Positions 8,983-18,179 are shown, numbered from the stretch's first letter. The stretch is 50,958 nucleotides of DNA from an uncultured Clostridia bacterium (GCA_946401865.1 CAMIVO010000007.1:1-50958), one strand, 5' to 3'. Numbers and translations are program-made. The notes: a model not told the origin generated them from the sequence alone.

Positions 8983-11900
8983 ATGGAAAAGCAAAAATTA
9001 ATAAAGGAAGTATTTAGCGATTACAAAACAGAATCAAACATAAAAGAAGCTAAAATTGAAGCACTAAACTTAATAAAAAGTGTAAATATATTAGAAATAA
9101 ATATATATAGCCAAAGTTACATTGAAATAAAAGAACTTTGGTTTTTTGAGAAGTTTTTAAAAGAAAGATTTCAATTTTCAAATGTAGATATAAAAATAAA
9201 ATATAGTGAAGAAGTTACAATTAAACCAATAGAAAAAGAGTGGGAAAATCTAATTTGCTATATGATACATAAATATCCTCTTATGAAACCAATGATACTA
9301 TTAAAAAGTACAATAGAGGTTAATGACAAAAACATACTTGTAAAAATGAAAATAAGAGGTGCAGATTTCTTACGTGGAAGAAAATTAGATAGAGAATTAG
9401 AAAGAGTTATAAAAAATTTATTTGAATATAATTATAAAATAGAATTTGTAGAAGTTTTAGATGAAAACGAAGAACTTGAACTTGCCAAAAAACGTGAATT
9501 TAGTAAAAAACAAGCAATTGAAAAAGCACTAGAACATATGGCTATTGGAGAACAAATAGCTGAAGAAAGATCTAAGAAAGATAAAGCAGGAAAAAAATCA
9601 AATACAGCAAATACTCAAGAAGAAAATAATGGACAAAATTCTCAGGTACCTGTGGTGAATGACCAAAATTCTCCGGTACATGTGCCACAAATGGAAGAGC
9701 AAAAATTACTTGAAAAAGAAATGGAAGAAATAACTCCTTTAATTTACGGAAGAAGTGAAACTATAAGAACTAATATTATAAAAGTAGAAGATATTTCTCC
9801 AGAAGATGATATGGCAGCTATTTCAGGAGAAATATTACCTGGAACTATAGAAGAAAGAGAACTTAAAAGTGGTAAATTTTTAGTTTCATTTAATGTATAT
9901 GATGGAACAAGTACAATTAGTTGTAAAATTTTCTTAAAACCAGAAGAAAAAGCAAAAGTCATAGGTAGACTAAATAGTGCAAAAGGAGTTAAATTAGAAG
10001 GAAAATCAGGAATAAGTAATTTTACACATGAACTAGAAATAATGTCAAATGTTGTAATTGAGACAGATGGAATAAAAAAACAAATTAGACAAGATTTGGC
10101 AGAAGTAAAAAGAGTAGAGTTACATATGCATACTCAAATGAGTCAAATGGATGCAATGACATCTGCAACAGATTTAATAAAAAGAGCAATGAAATGGGGA
10201 TGGAAATCTATTGCAATTACAGACCATGGAGTAGTTCAAGCATTTCCAGAAGCACATAAACTTTTAGGTGTAGATAACCCTGATATGAAGGTAATATATG
10301 GAGTGGAAGCATACTTGGTACCAGATAGCTCTCAAGTTGTTGTAAATGACAAAGGTCAACCAATAGATACAACTTATTGTGTTCTAGATTTAGAGACAAC
10401 AGGACTTTCAGCTAAAACAGAAAAAATAACTGAAATTGGGATTATGAAAATTGTAAATGGAGAAGTAGTTGATAAATTTTCGGAATTCGTAAACCCTGAA
10501 AAACATATTCCAGAACGTGTTCAAGAAATTACAGGAATTACAGATGATATGGTTATAGACAGCCCTAAAATTGAAGAATTATTTCCAAAGGTTTTAGAAT
10601 TTATTAAAGGAAGTGTGCTTGTTGCACATAATGCAACATTTGATATAGGTTTTTTAAGAAATGTTGCTCAAAATTTAGGGTATGAATTTGACTTTACTTA
10701 TGTAGATACATTGCCTTTAGCAAGAAAGCTTTATCCGGAACTTAAAAAACATAAATTAGGAAAAATTGCAGAACACTTAGGAATAGAGGTGTTAGTTGCA
10801 CACCGTGCCTTAGATGATGTAGATACAACTGTTAAAGTTTTAAGAGAGATGATGAAAGAGCTTAAGAAAAGAGGAGCAAAAACGGTTAGCGATATTGCTA
10901 CAAAATGTGAAGATGCAAAGGCAAAAGAAGAAGAATATAAGAGATTACAGCCATTTCATGCAATTATTCTTGCTAAAAATTATGTTGGACTTAAAAATTT
11001 ATATAAATTGGTTTCATTATCACACTTAAAGTATTTTTATAAAAAACCTAGAATATTAAAAAGTTTGTATAAAAAGTATTCAGAAGGACTAATTTTAGGT
11101 AGTGCCTGTGAAGCAGGGGAGCTTTATCAAGCAATTGAGCTTGGTAGACCAGATGAAGATATAGAAGAAATTGCTCAAGATTATGATTATTTAGAAATTC
11201 AACCTATTGGAAATAATGAATTTTTAATAAGAAATGGAATTGTAAAAGATGAAGAGGCTTTAAAAGATATAAATAGAAAAATTGTAGAAATAGGCGAAAG
11301 ACTTGGTAAACCTGTGGTTGCGACATGTGATGTACACTTTATGGATCCCCAAGATGAGATCTATAGAAGAATTTTAGAAGCAGGACAAGGCTATAAAGAT
11401 GCAGATAACCAAGCACCATTGTATTTAAGAACAACAAATGAAATGCTTGATGAATTTAAGTATTTAGGAGAAGAAAAAGCATATGAAGTTGTAGTTACAA
11501 ATACAAATAAAATAGCAGATATGTGTGAACAAATTTCACCAATTTCGCCAGAAAAATGTCCTCCACATATTCCAGGATGTGAGCAAACAATAAAAGATAT
11601 TGCCTATGATAAAGCACATAAACTTTATGGAGAGAAACTACCAGAGCAAGTTCAAACAAGACTAGATAAAGAATTAGATTCAATAATAAAAAATGGATTT
11701 TCAGTTATGTATATTATTGCACAAAAATTAGTGTGGAAATCAAATGAAGATGGCTATATAGTTGGATCTCGTGGATCTGTTGGTTCGTCTTTTGTTGCAA
11801 ATATGACAGGAATTACAGAGGTTAATTCACTGCCACCACATTATAGATGCCCAAAATGTAAGTATGTGGATTTCACAGATTATGGATATGGAAATGGATT

Positions 11901-13449
11901 TGACCTTCCAGACAAAAATTGTCCAAAATGTGGTTCAAGACTTGATAAAGATGGAATGGATATTCCTTTTGAAACATTTTTAGGGTTTAATGGAGATAAA
12001 GAGCCAGATATAGACTTAAACTTTTCTGGAGAATACCAAGCAAAAGCACATAAATATACAGAAGTAATATTTGGAAAAGGTACAACTTTTAAAGCTGGAA
12101 CTGTTGGTACTGTTGCAGATAAAACAGCTTATGGTTATGTAAAAAAATATTATGAAGAAAGGAATACTCCTGTAAGCCAAGCAGAAGCAACAAGACTAGC
12201 TGCAGGATGTACAGGAATAAAAAGAACAACAGGTCAACACCCTGGAGGAATAATAGTTGTTCCTAAAGGTAGAGAAATATATGAGTTTACACCAGTTCAG
12301 CATCCTGCAGATGACCCAAATTCAGATATAATTACAACACATTTTGACTATCACTCAATAGACCAAAACTTACTTAAATTAGACATACTTGGACACGATG
12401 ATCCAACAGTTATAAGAATGCTTCAAGATATAACAGGTATTGACCCAACAAAAGTACCTTTAGATGACAAAGCTACAATGAGCTTGTTTTGTGGAACTGA
12501 GGCACTAGGAGTTACACCTGAGCAAATAAAATCAAAAGTAGGAAGTTATGGAGTTCCAGAATTTGGAACAAAATTTGTAAGAGGAATGCTGGTAGACACA
12601 AAGCCAACTACATTTGATGAATTAATAAGAATTTCAGGTTTATCTCATGGAACTGACGTATGGCTTAATAATGCTGCAGATTTAATAAAAGATGGAACAG
12701 TAACCTTAAGAGAGGCAATATGCTGTCGTGATGATATAATGATATATTTAATAAAAAAAGGAATAGATCCAAATAAGTCATTTAAAATAATGGAATCTGT
12801 ACGTAAAGGAAAAGTTGCAGGTGGAAAAGAAAAAAATTGGGAAGAATATAAGCAAATAATGAGAGAACATGATGTTCCAGAATGGTATATAGGCTCTTGT
12901 GAAAAAATAAAATACATGTTTCCAAAAGCACATGCTGCAGCATATGTAACAAATGCATTTAGAATAGCTTGGTTTAAGGTACATGTTCCAAAAGCTTATT
13001 ATAGTGCATTTTTCTCTATAAGAGCAGCAGATAACTTTGATGCTTCATGTATGATTTTAGGAGAAGAAAAAGTAAAAAACAAGATGAAAGAAATAGACAT
13101 GAAAGGAGTTACAGCAACTAAGAAAGAACAGGATATGTATGCTGTTTTAGAACTTGTTTTAGAGATGTATGAAAGAGGTTTGAAATTCTTACCGATAGAT
13201 TTATATAAATCACATTATAAAAACTTTATTGTTGAAGATGAGGGAATAAGACCACCATTTTCATCAATTGCAGGTTTTGGCCCAATTGCTGCAGAATCTC
13301 TTTATAATGCAGCAAAAGAGGAAGAATTCATGTCTGTAGATGAAATTAGAATAAGAGCAAAACTTGGAGATTCAACAATTGACCTTCTTCGTGAATTTGG
13401 AGTATTAGATGGAATGCAGGAAAGTAATCAAATAAGTTTGTTTGGGTAA
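8983..13449 (+). CDS. polC: DNA polymerase III alpha subunit, PolC type
   Basis: Main replicative polymerase of low-GC Gram-positives, 1488 aa (B. subtilis PolC has 1437). Domains in order: N-terminal region, a charged Gln/Asn linker near 195-250, an OB fold, a PHP domain beginning at H381-M-H383, and an inserted DnaQ-like 3'-5' exonuclease with D469 and E471 in LDLETTG, HNATFD and HRALDD. Then come the second PHP part, a zinc module with C956/C959 and C980/C983, the polymerase aspartates D1009 and D1011 in PDIDLNF, and a helix-hairpin-helix C-terminus ending in a QISLF-type clamp-binding peptide. All active-site groups are intact. The ATG follows AAAGGAATG. It appears to be monocistronic. 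Confidence 0.98.
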   Translation: MEKQKLIKEVFSDYKTESNIKEAKIEALNLIKSVNILEINIYSQSYIEIKELWFFEKFLKERFQFSNVDIKIKYSEEVTIKPIEKEWENLICYMIHKYPLMKPMILLKSTIEVNDKNILVKMKIRGADFLRGRKLDRELERVIKNLFEYNYKIEFVEVLDENEELELAKKREFSKKQAIEKALEHMAIGEQIAEERSKKDKAGKKSNTANTQEENNGQNSQVPVVNDQNSPVHVPQMEEQKLLEKEMEEITPLIYGRSETIRTNIIKVEDISPEDDMAAISGEILPGTIEERELKSGKFLVSFNVYDGTSTISCKIFLKPEEKAKVIGRLNSAKGVKLEGKSGISNFTHELEIMSNVVIETDGIKKQIRQDLAEVKRVELHMHTQMSQMDAMTSATDLIKRAMKWGWKSIAITDHGVVQAFPEAHKLLGVDNPDMKVIYGVEAYLVPDSSQVVVNDKGQPIDTTYCVLDLETTGLSAKTEKITEIGIMKIVNGEVVDKFSEFVNPEKHIPERVQEITGITDDMVIDSPKIEELFPKVLEFIKGSVLVAHNATFDIGFLRNVAQNLGYEFDFTYVDTLPLARKLYPELKKHKLGKIAEHLGIEVLVAHRALDDVDTTVKVLREMMKELKKRGAKTVSDIATKCEDAKAKEEEYKRLQPFHAIILAKNYVGLKNLYKLVSLSHLKYFYKKPRILKSLYKKYSEGLILGSACEAGELYQAIELGRPDEDIEEIAQDYDYLEIQPIGNNEFLIRNGIVKDEEALKDINRKIVEIGERLGKPVVATCDVHFMDPQDEIYRRILEAGQGYKDADNQAPLYLRTTNEMLDEFKYLGEEKAYEVVVTNTNKIADMCEQISPISPEKCPPHIPGCEQTIKDIAYDKAHKLYGEKLPEQVQTRLDKELDSIIKNGFSVMYIIAQKLVWKSNEDGYIVGSRGSVGSSFVANMTGITEVNSLPPHYRCPKCKYVDFTDYGYGNGFDLPDKNCPKCGSRLDKDGMDIPFETFLGFNGDKEPDIDLNFSGEYQAKAHKYTEVIFGKGTTFKAGTVGTVADKTAYGYVKKYYEERNTPVSQAEATRLAAGCTGIKRTTGQHPGGIIVVPKGREIYEFTPVQHPADDPNSDIITTHFDYHSIDQNLLKLDILGHDDPTVIRMLQDITGIDPTKVPLDDKATMSLFCGTEALGVTPEQIKSKVGSYGVPEFGTKFVRGMLVDTKPTTFDELIRISGLSHGTDVWLNNAADLIKDGTVTLREAICCRDDIMIYLIKKGIDPNKSFKIMESVRKGKVAGGKEKNWEEYKQIMREHDVPEWYIGSCEKIKYMFPKAHAAAYVTNAFRIAWFKVHVPKAYYSAFFSIRAADNFDASCMILGEEKVKNKMKEIDMKGVTATKKEQDMYAVLELVLEMYERGLKFLPIDLYKSHYKNFIVEDEGIRPPFSSIAGFGPIAAESLYNAAKEEEFMSVDEIRIRAKLGDSTIDLLREFGVLDGMQESNQISLFG

Positions 13450-13464
13450 ATTTACGTAAACTAC

Positions 13465-13493
13465 TTGCAAAATCAAAAATTATATGTTACAAT
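13465..13493 (+). promoter_or_regulatory. Promoter of the rpsF-ssb-rpsR operon
   Basis: TTGCAA (13465-13470), 17-nt spacer, TACAAT (13488-13493). The predicted start of transcription is at about 13500, immediately at the 5' arm of the leader hairpin. Confidence 0.75.
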
Positions 13494-13549
13494 AAGGACT
13501 GTTAAAATTTTAAGTTTTAACAGTCCTTACTCGTAAAAAAGTTACGGGT
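13494..13549 (+). promoter_or_regulatory. Structured 5' leader of rpsF, candidate S6:S18 autoregulatory site
   Basis: Two adjacent hairpins lie between the promoter and the rpsF ribosome site. The first is a perfect 14-bp stem (13494-13507 with 13515-13528, 7-nt loop). The second is an 8-bp stem with one G-U pair (13529-13536 with 13542-13549, 5-nt loop). Neither is followed by a T-run, so neither looks like a terminator. Many bacteria regulate this operon by S6:S18 binding to its own leader; the position fits, but I did not confirm the conserved binding bulge. Confidence 0.5.
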
Positions 13550-13575
13550 TATATATCCAAAAGGAGGTGAAAATA

Positions 13576-13860
13576 ATGAACAAATACGAAAGTATTATCA
13601 TTATTAATCCAAGTTGTACTGAAGAAGCTATTAAAGCTTTAGAAGAAAAAGTTACTGGATTAATAAATGAAAACGGAAAAGTAGAATCTGTAGAAAATAT
13701 GGGAAAGAAAAAACTTGCTTATGAAATTAAAAAGAACACAGAAGCTACTTATATGTTATTCAATTTTGAAGCAAAGCCAGAATCAATTGCTGAGCTTGAA
13801 AGAAATTACAGAATAATGGATGACATTTTAAAATTTATAGTTGTTAGAAAAGAAGCTTAA
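13576..13860 (+). CDS. rpsF: Small ribosomal subunit protein bS6
   Basis: Primary 30S protein of the platform, which binds 16S rRNA together with bS18. The protein has 94 aa, with the family start MNKYESIIIINP and the end YRIMDDILKFIVVRKE. The ATG at 13576 is chosen over an in-frame GTG at 13567 because the GTG lies inside the AAAAGGAGGTGA ribosome site. First gene of the conserved rpsF-ssb-rpsR operon. Confidence 0.97.
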   Translation: MNKYESIIIINPSCTEEAIKALEEKVTGLINENGKVESVENMGKKKLAYEIKKNTEATYMLFNFEAKPESIAELERNYRIMDDILKFIVVRKEA

Positions 13861-13961
13861 TTTTTTTCTTATAACTAAGCTTAATGTACAGCTATAAAGT
13901 ACAAAAATTAAATATAATAAAGTTAAGGGGCCTTTATTTAAAGAAAGGTAAGGTAAAAAAT

Positions 13962-14402
13962 ATGAACAAAGTAATGTTAATGGGAAGATTAACAAGAGAT
14001 CCAGAAGTTAGATATACACAAACAAATAATACACTTGTAGCTTCATTTTCTTTAGCAGTAAACAGAAGATTTGTAAGACAAGGAGAAGAAAGAACAGCAG
14101 ATTTCTTTAATATTGTTGCTTGGAGTAAAACAGGTGAATTTTGTAGTAAATACTTTAAAAAAGGTCAACAAGTAGTTGTAATTGGTAGATTACAAACAAG
14201 AACATGGGATGATCAAAACGGAACAAAACATTATATAACAGAGGTTGTTGCAGAAGAAGTTTATTTTGCAGATAGCAAAAGAGATGGAAGTGCAGGTTCA
14301 AGTGATTCAGCATTTGATAGTGCATTTGGTTCAACAGCACCTGGGGCAATGGACGGAGCACCAGAATTCGAAGTTTCAGCAAGTGATGATTTACCATTTT
14401 AA
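13962..14402 (+). CDS. ssb: Single-stranded DNA-binding protein
   Basis: Binds single-stranded DNA in replication and repair, normally as a tetramer. The protein has 146 aa: an OB fold from MNKVMLMGRLTRDPEVRYT to about residue 105, then a short flexible Ser/Gly/Ala-rich linker and the acidic tip SASDDLPF that contacts partner proteins. The ATG at 13962 has AAGGTAAGG upstream; an in-frame ATG at 13884 would add 26 residues not found in the family. It lies between rpsF and rpsR as in most Firmicutes. Confidence 0.97.
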   Translation: MNKVMLMGRLTRDPEVRYTQTNNTLVASFSLAVNRRFVRQGEERTADFFNIVAWSKTGEFCSKYFKKGQQVVVIGRLQTRTWDDQNGTKHYITEVVAEEVYFADSKRDGSAGSSDSAFDSAFGSTAPGAMDGAPEFEVSASDDLPF

Positions 14403-14429
14403 TAATAATATTAATAAGGGGTGAAAAAA

Positions 14430-14714
14430 ATGGCAGACAAAAAGAATAAAAAGAATAACAGAAATAATAAAAATTATGATGAAGATTTTAATCCAAGATT
14501 CAAAAAACAAAGAAAAAAATTATGTCCAATATGCAGTGACAAAAACTTTGTTTTAGATTATAAAAATATTGATGTTATGAAAAAATTTGTTAATGATAAA
14601 GGTAAAATATTACCTAGAAGAACAACAGGAGCATGTAGTAAACATCAAAGAGATATTACTACAGCTATTAAAAGAGCTAGAGCAATTGCTATATTACCAT
14701 ATAGCCAAGATTAG
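14430..14714 (+). CDS. rpsR: Small ribosomal subunit protein bS18
   Basis: 30S platform protein that pairs with bS6, 94 aa. The first 25 residues are an unusually long, Lys/Asn-rich tail. The conserved body begins at KKLCPICSD and ends in RARAIAILPYSQ. A C-x-x-C plus C-x-x-H arrangement (CPIC and CSKH) suggests the zinc-binding form. The ATG at 14430 is used because the in-frame GTG at 14421 sits in the AAGGGGTG ribosome site. Last gene of the operon. Confidence 0.96.
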   Translation: MADKKNKKNNRNNKNYDEDFNPRFKKQRKKLCPICSDKNFVLDYKNIDVMKKFVNDKGKILPRRTTGACSKHQRDITTAIKRARAIAILPYSQD

Positions 14715-14726
14715 TAAATTAAATAA

Positions 14727-14766
14727 GGGGCAAAAGTACATTTTTAAGTATTTTTGTCTCTTTTTG
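14727..14766 (+). terminator. Terminator of the rpsF operon
   Basis: A 13-bp stem including G-U pairs, GGGGCAAAAGTAC (14727-14739) with GTATTTTTGTCTC (14748-14760), is followed by TTTTTGTATT. Confidence 0.75.
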
Positions 14767-14847
14767 TATTGAATGATTTACGTACGTAAAAGCGTATGTT
14801 TAATTTTTATCTAGTAATGCCAGTGTAAATATATTATTTTAAACCCC

Positions 14848-14876
14848 TTGATAAAAATTCTTCTTTTTGATAGAAT
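14848..14876 (+). promoter_or_regulatory. Promoter of the HD-domain gene and topB
   Basis: TTGATA (14848-14853), 17-nt spacer, TAGAAT (14871-14876); the start codon is 28 nt downstream. A 14-bp perfect palindrome, TTTACGTACGTAAA, lies further upstream at 14777-14790. Confidence 0.6.
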
Positions 14877-14903
14877 TACAAAAGAATTAGGAGACACAAA
14901 TAG

Positions 14904-15671
14904 ATGATAGATTTAGAAAAAGCAGAAATAGAATTTGATAATTATGCAAAAAACTATGACATGGATAATGAAAATATAAATTTAAAATTTTATCATAGTC
15001 ATAAAGTTGAAAATATTGCAGGTGAAATAGCTAAAAGTATTAATTTATCAGAAGAGGAAATTGAACTTGCAAAATTAGTGGGTTTATTACACGATATTGC
15101 TAGATTTGAACAATATACGCGATTTCAAACATTTTCTGATTTGAAAAGTATTGATCATGGAGATTACGGTGTAGAAATATTAAAACAAAATAATTTTATA
15201 AGAAAATTCATTGACACAGATGAATATGATAATATAATTTTTAAAGCTGTAAAAAATCATAATAAATTTAAAATTGAAGATGGTTTAACAGAAAAAGAAC
15301 TCTTATATTCCAAAATTGCTAGAGATGCTGATAAAATAGAGATCTTTTTTGAAGTATTAACAACATTTTATACAGATCAACATGAAAGAAATGCCTTTGA
15401 AAGCGAATTAATAAGCGAAGAGATTTTTGAAGAAGTTTTAAAACACACACTATTATTATATAAACCAAATGCCACAAAGATGGATAGTTATATTGCTATG
15501 TTATGTTTAACTTTTGACTTGAATTTTAAATATAGTTATGAAATAATGCAAAAAGAAGATTATATAAATAAAATAATAAATAGATTCAACTTTAAAAATG
15601 AAGAAACACGAAAGAAAATAGAAATAATTAGAAATGAAATAAATAATTATATACAATCAAAAAAAGGATGA
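14904..15671 (+). CDS. HD-domain phosphohydrolase
   Basis: Metal-dependent phosphohydrolase of the HD superfamily, 255 aa. H33 (YHSHKVENIA), H63-D64 (LLHDIARFEQ) and a later Asp in RDADKIEIFF supply the H..HD..D metal site. There is no membrane segment or second domain. The substrate is unknown; HD proteins of this size act on nucleotides or nucleotide second messengers. The ribosome site is TAGGAGAC. The gene ends 5 nt before the preferred topB start, so the two are translationally close and probably one operon. Confidence 0.85.
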   Translation: MIDLEKAEIEFDNYAKNYDMDNENINLKFYHSHKVENIAGEIAKSINLSEEEIELAKLVGLLHDIARFEQYTRFQTFSDLKSIDHGDYGVEILKQNNFIRKFIDTDEYDNIIFKAVKNHNKFKIEDGLTEKELLYSKIARDADKIEIFFEVLTTFYTDQHERNAFESELISEEIFEEVLKHTLLLYKPNATKMDSYIAMLCLTFDLNFKYSYEIMQKEDYINKIINRFNFKNEETRKKIEIIRNEINNYIQSKKG

Positions 15672-15676
15672 TAAAT

Positions 15677-17638
15677 TTGAAACTAATAATAACAGAAAAG
15701 CCTTCTGTTGCAAGAGAATTTGCCAAAGTGTTAAATGGAAATTTCCAAAATAAAGGAAACTATTTGGAATCTGGAGAATGGATAATTACATGGTGTGTAG
15801 GACATTTGGTTACTATGAGTTATCCAGAAAAATATGATGAAAAGCTAAAACAATGGAGATTAGATACTTTGCCATTTATGCCTAAAGAATATAAATATGA
15901 AATAATAGAAAGAGTACAAAACCAATTTAATGTCGTACAAACTTTACTTCAAAGAGAAGATGTTACAGAAATATATAATGCAGGAGACTCTGGACGTGAG
16001 GGAGAATATATTCAGCGTTTAGTATTTATGATGGCAAAGCCAAATCCAAAAGCTACAATAAAAAGAGTTTGGATAGATTCTCAAACAGAGGAGGAAATTT
16101 TAAGAGGAATAAAAGAAGCAAAACCGGAATCTGAATATGATAGTATTTCAGATAGTGCATATTTAAGAGCAAAAGAAGATTACTTAATAGGAATAAATTT
16201 TTCTAGACTTCTTTCAATAATTTATGGAAATAGGCTTGCAAAATCACTAAATCAGGACTATTTTGCAATTTCTGTAGGCCGTGTTATGACATGTGTTCTA
16301 GGAATGATAGTAACTCGTGAAAGAGAAATTAAAAATTTTGTGAAAACTAAATACTATAAAATAATAGGCACTTTTGGAACAGAAAAAGGTAGTTTTACAG
16401 CAGAATGGAAGGTTAATGAAAAATCTAAACTATTTGAGTCAAATTTGTTGTATAACGAAAGTGGATTTAAAAGTGAAGAAGAAGCTAAGAAGTTTATAGC
16501 AGAATTAGCGGGAAAAGAAGCTATAGTTACAGAAATAAAAAAGACAAAACAAAAAGAAAATGCACCATTATTATTTAATTTAGCAGAGATACAAAATGAA
16601 TGTACAAAAAGGTTTAAAATAAAACCAGATGAAACTTTGGAGGTAATTCAAACTTTATATGAAAAAAAGCTTGTAACATATCCAAGAACAGATGCCAGAG
16701 TGCTATCTACTGCTGTTTCTAAAGAAATAAGCAAAAATCTAAATGGTCTAGCAAAAAGATTTCAAGATGAAGAAGTACAAGCTATAATAAAGAAAATGGT
16801 TGATGAAAAATATTCTACAAATCTTGCTAAAACAAAATATGTAAATGACAGCAAAATAACAGACCATTATGCCATAATTCCAACTGGACAGGGCTTCGAA
16901 AATTATAATACATTAAATCAACTACAAAAAGATATTTATAAGCTAATTGTAAAAAGGTTTTTAGCAATATTTTATCCACCTGCAGAATATAACAAAGTAA
17001 ATGTAACTGTAAATATAGAAAATGAAACATTTTATGGTACAGGAAAAGTATGTGTAAAACGTGGATTTTTAGATGTTTTAAAACCAGAAAAAAAAGAAGA
17101 ACAAATAAAACAGGAAAATACCGAAAAATTGGCAGAAAATGCCGATGAAATTGACGGGGAGGAAAATTCAAATTTAGAAGTATTAAATACTCTAAAGAAA
17201 AATGATAAATTAGAAGTTCAAAATTTTGAATTAAAAGACGCAGAAACATCACCACCATCAAGATATAACTCGGGAAACCTAGTTATTGCAATGGAAGGCG
17301 CAGGAAAACTAATTGAAGACGAAGAACTTCGAGAGCAACTAAGAGGAGCTGGAATTGGAACTTCTGCAACACGTGGAGAAATAATAAAAAAGCTAGAAAG
17401 AATCCAATATATAAAAATAAATAATAAAACTCAAATTGTAACTCCAACTGAAAAAGGTGAAGCAATTTTTGATGTAGTAAACCAATCTATGCCAGATATG
17501 CTTAACCCAAAACTTACAGCAAGCTGGGAAAAAGGCTTAGAAATGGTAGCTAAAAAAGAAATAGAGCCAAATGTATTTATGGAAAAACTTGAAAAATATA
17601 TACAATCAAAGTTTGATAAGTTGGTGGTGAAATTTTAG
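15677..17638 (+). CDS. topB: DNA topoisomerase III (type IA)
   Basis: Type IA topoisomerase that decatenates and relaxes DNA by passing a single strand, 653 aa. The Toprim domain is at the N-terminus (LIITEKPSVAREF with the catalytic Glu, and AGDSGREGE with the metal aspartate). The active-site Tyr lies in KLVTYPRTDARVL, and the SRYNSGNL and GIGTSATRGEII motifs of the family follow. A charged Glu/Lys-rich insert of about 35 residues precedes the SRYNSG motif. There is no C-terminal zinc finger. TTG 15677 is preferred because AAAGGA ends 8 nt before it; ATG 15668 overlaps that site and the stop of the previous gene. Confidence 0.95.
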   Translation: MKLIITEKPSVAREFAKVLNGNFQNKGNYLESGEWIITWCVGHLVTMSYPEKYDEKLKQWRLDTLPFMPKEYKYEIIERVQNQFNVVQTLLQREDVTEIYNAGDSGREGEYIQRLVFMMAKPNPKATIKRVWIDSQTEEEILRGIKEAKPESEYDSISDSAYLRAKEDYLIGINFSRLLSIIYGNRLAKSLNQDYFAISVGRVMTCVLGMIVTREREIKNFVKTKYYKIIGTFGTEKGSFTAEWKVNEKSKLFESNLLYNESGFKSEEEAKKFIAELAGKEAIVTEIKKTKQKENAPLLFNLAEIQNECTKRFKIKPDETLEVIQTLYEKKLVTYPRTDARVLSTAVSKEISKNLNGLAKRFQDEEVQAIIKKMVDEKYSTNLAKTKYVNDSKITDHYAIIPTGQGFENYNTLNQLQKDIYKLIVKRFLAIFYPPAEYNKVNVTVNIENETFYGTGKVCVKRGFLDVLKPEKKEEQIKQENTEKLAENADEIDGEENSNLEVLNTLKKNDKLEVQNFELKDAETSPPSRYNSGNLVIAMEGAGKLIEDEELREQLRGAGIGTSATRGEIIKKLERIQYIKINNKTQIVTPTEKGEAIFDVVNQSMPDMLNPKLTASWEKGLEMVAKKEIEPNVFMEKLEKYIQSKFDKLVVKF

Positions 17639-17648
17639 GGCAATTGGG

Positions 17649-17686
17649 GGTAATTGGGACAAAAAAGAACCGGTCCCAATTGCACC
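17649..17686. repeat. GGGAC/GTCCC palindrome, REP-like
   Basis: The perfect arms AATTGGGAC (17652-17660) and GTCCCAATT (17673-17681) flank AAAAAAGAACCG, with GGT and ACC at the outer ends. The GGGAC..AAGAACC..GTCCC layout is like short palindromes that I recall being dispersed in clostridial genomes. A degenerate half copy (CAATTGGGGG) lies just before it. Confidence 0.5.
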
Positions 17687-17692
17687 AAATGA

Positions 17693-17724
17693 AAAAAACG
17701 GGATACTTTACATCCCGTTTTTTC
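17693..17724. terminator. Bidirectional terminator between topB and the micropeptide genes
   Basis: A 12-bp perfect stem, AAAAAACGGGAT (17693-17704) with ATCCCGTTTTTT (17712-17723), loop ACTTTAC. The T-run works in both directions. The stop codon of the minus-strand micropeptide abuts it. Confidence 0.9.
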
Positions 17725-17840
17725 TAGCAACAACCTCTGTTTCCGTTTCCACAACAGCAGAATATTAAAAGGATAAGAATGATAATCCAGATGCAGTCAT
17801 CATTTAGTCCGAAACCACAGCCTCCTCTATTTTCTGGCAT
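17724..17840 (-). CDS. Cys-rich single-helix micropeptide, 38 aa
   Basis: Small minus-strand gene. The peptide has a Gly/Cys N-terminus (MPENRGGCGFG), an acidic NDDC spacer, one hydrophobic helix of about eleven residues starting WIIILILL, then FCCCGNGNRGCC. Seven of 38 residues are Cys. AAGGGGGCG lies 8 nt before the ATG and the gene ends on a terminator, which supports real expression. The layout resembles the short Cys/Gly-rich membrane peptides of spore-forming Firmicutes (YjcZ-like). That likeness is an inference from composition, not a family match. Confidence 0.72.
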   Translation of the reverse strand: MPENRGGCGFGLNDDCIWIIILILLIFCCCGNGNRGCC

Positions 17841-17897
17841 AACAAAACGCCCCCTTTCCAAGATTTTTAAGTATACTCATTTGGTAAATTAGAAATT

Positions 17898-17993
17898 TCA
17901 GTTGTTATTACAGCAACTTTTATTTCCACATCCACCGCAGAAAAGAAGTAAGAATAAAATAATGAACCAAAGAATTTCGTCATTGTTAAACAT
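17898..17993 (-). CDS. Cys-rich single-helix micropeptide, 31 aa
   Basis: A 31-aa minus-strand peptide: MFNNDEILW, a hydrophobic run FIILFLLLF, then CGGCGNKSCCNNN, with four Cys at the C-terminal end. A perfect AAGGAGG lies 8 nt before the ATG. It is a paralogue in design of the 38-aa gene 57 nt downstream on the same strand (acidic N-terminus, one helix, CxxC-type tail), and both probably share a transcript. A CATACAAA box on the minus strand, upstream near 18030-18040, resembles a sporulation-sigma -10 element, but no convincing -35 was seen. Confidence 0.72.
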   Translation of the reverse strand: MFNNDEILWFIILFLLLFCGGCGNKSCCNNN

Positions 17994-18079
17994 AAGAAAA
18001 CCTCCTTGTTCTAAAATAGTTCTTGGCTCTCTTTTGTATGTTATATATTATGAAAAATAAAAAAATGTGTTACATATTA

Positions 18080-18108
18080 TTGAAATGAAAAATGCTTAAT
18101 GATATAAT
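18080..18108 (+). promoter_or_regulatory. Promoter of mutL
   Basis: TTGAAA (18080-18085), 17-nt spacer, consensus TATAAT (18103-18108). The transcript would carry a leader of about 65 nt. Confidence 0.75.
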
Positions 18109-18179
18109 TTAGAAAATACGAAAAATATTAAACTAAAATCTTTTTAAAACTAATTGTTGTTAAGAGAGGATAAAATTTT

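Noticed and set aside
14777-14790. TTTACGTACGTAAA palindrome as an operator
   Set aside because: Perfect, but it lies about 60 nt upstream of the promoter with no second copy in the window. It could be chance in AT-rich DNA.
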